The notes under the pieces were generated by a model. It saw only the letters and a list, made by a program, of their open reading frames with translations, was not told the DNA's origin and made no database searches. Positions 6,304 to 6,707 of a stretch of DNA of 6,707 nucleotides are shown here, one piece after another. This stretch comes from Ruminococcaceae bacterium UBA5396 (GTDB taxonomy: Bacteria; Bacillota; Clostridia; Oscillospirales; Acutalibacteraceae), in the NCBI GenBank assembly GCA_002410715.1, contig DHOG01000125.1, forward strand, positions 68,431-75,137. The letters run 5' to 3'. How positions within the stretch are numbered: position 1 is the first letter of the stretch; each line of letters starts with the position of its first letter. The position numbers were made by a program, and so were the translations under genes.

Positions 6304-6399
6304 GAAGTCTTAATTTCTGCAACCAAATGGATTTATGGAATAAACGGCTGTTTCTACTCCTGCCGGAATCGTTGAGACAAAATAATATAGACTGGAAAA

Positions 6400-6430
6400 C
6401 GGTGCCCTACACAAATGGCATAGGACACCG
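6400..6430. other. Imperfect hairpin upstream of the main terminator
   Basis: CGGTG-C-CCTA (6400-6409) pairs with TAGG-A-CACCG (6421-6430), nine pairs with one C/A mismatch and an 11-base loop. No T run follows. It stands eight bases before the large terminator hairpin, making a tandem hairpin arrangement. It may be part of a transcript end, a decayed repeat, or a structured RNA 3' end; nothing else in the window repeats it. Confidence 0.45.
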
Positions 6431-6438
6431 CTGCTGTA

Positions 6439-6479
6439 AAAGAACCCCACTTTTCCGCAAGCGAAAAGAGGGGTTCTTT
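6439..6479. terminator. Large bidirectional terminator hairpin between convergent genes
   Basis: AAAGAACCCC (6439-6448) pairs perfectly with GGGGTTCTTT (6470-6479). After one A/A mismatch, CTTTTC (6450-6455) pairs with GAAAAG (6463-6468), leaving a seven-base loop. The GC-rich middle of the stem is followed on each strand by a short U-rich stretch partly inside the stem (TTCTTTC on +, TTCTTTTA on -). Its place between two converging genes, 157 bases after the + gene and 36 bases after the - gene, fits a shared terminator. The 234-base gap 6282-6515 otherwise shows only the two smaller hairpins, with no supported gene. Confidence 0.75.
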
Positions 6480-6515
6480 CATTGTAGCGTTGGCGGCCAT
6501 CCTCACCTGTAAATT

Positions 6516-6707
6516 TTATATCCGTGTCCCTGTAATATTAAAGTTACCATGCTTGGTTTCGGCTACCGCAGTCAGTGTATTGCCTCTAACCTCACCTCGT
6601 GCGGTAAACTGAATTTTGAAAATCAGTTTTCTTATTACTCCGGTAAACTCAAATTTGTTTCCGTCTGTCCTGCCTCCTGAAAAGCGGCTAAAAATATTAC
6701 CCGCCTC
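6516..6707 (-). CDS. C-terminal end of an unrecognised, probably beta-rich protein (5' end outside window)
   Basis: On the - strand the frame beginning at the right edge stays open for 63 codons and ends at TAA (6516-6518). No start is visible, so the gene continues beyond the window. The residues read like coding sequence: EAGNIFSRFSGGRTDGNKFEF, then alternating hydrophobic/polar stretches such as LIFKIQFTARGEV and the end GNFNITGTRI. The alternation, frequent Gly/Thr/Asn turns and absence of Pro and Cys suggest antiparallel beta-strands, as in small lipocalin-like or beta-barrel domains. I do not recognise the family. A terminator-like hairpin 36 bases after the stop, and convergence with the gene on the left, support a real gene end. 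The evidence is limited by the short visible length. Confidence 0.6.
   Translation of the reverse strand, partial: EAGNIFSRFSGGRTDGNKFEFTGVIRKLIFKIQFTARGEVRGNTLTAVAETKHGNFNITGTRI

Noticed and set aside
5942..6322. A - strand frame of 126 codons with hydrophobic stretches opposite the stalk and anchor
   Set aside because: The hydrophobic pattern is the antisense reading of Thr/Ser/Lys-rich codons; there is no independent promoter or ribosome binding site.
6327..6512. A + strand frame of 61 codons in the right-hand gap
   Set aside because: It runs through both hairpins, has no ribosome binding site, and its composition does not resemble a protein family.

Overview
The window reads as chromosomal DNA from a low- to mid-GC Gram-positive anaerobe, most likely a clostridial Firmicute of the Ruminococcaceae/Oscillospiraceae kind. 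This is inferred from several features: an RqcH (NFACT) protein of Firmicutes type, a ComEC-like lipoprotein paired with a DUF3006 protein, a surface transglutaminase with a Thr/Ser-rich stalk, strong GGAG-type ribosome binding sites and sigma-A-type promoters. The organism cannot be fixed to genus from the sequence alone. I see no transposase, CRISPR array, tRNA, rRNA or phage gene. The content is mostly conserved housekeeping plus a few poorly characterised surface proteins.

Layout. Left block, + strand (1-2056): the 3' end of a YgiQ-family radical SAM gene that begins outside the window, then a lipoprotein with a ComEC-type metallo-beta-lactamase domain, then a 73-residue DUF3006 protein. 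Gaps are 15 and 4 bases, so this is probably one transcription unit. Middle block, - strand (2069-4617): a Nif3-like dinuclear metal protein followed 32 bases later by rqcH, transcribed leftward from a TTGAAA-N17-TATATT promoter at 4665-4693. The two blocks converge at about 2060, where both stop codons lie in a shared A/T-rich hairpin. Right block, + strand (4908-6281): a secreted, membrane-anchored transglutaminase-like protein driven by a near-consensus TTGACA-N17-TATACT promoter with an UP-like element. The 3' end of an unrecognised, beta-rich protein enters from the right on the - strand (6516-6707). It converges on the transglutaminase gene, with a large hairpin terminator between them at 6439-6479.

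How the genes relate. RqcH acts on stalled 50S subunits (ribosome quality control). Nif3 family proteins are conserved and of uncertain role. YgiQ is a radical SAM enzyme of unknown substrate. The MBL lipoprotein/DUF3006 pair and the transglutaminase point to envelope functions. No single pathway unites the window. The least understood parts are the MBL-DUF3006 pair and the beta-rich protein at the right edge. I do not see convincing evidence for an exciting new system, and the findings are graded accordingly.
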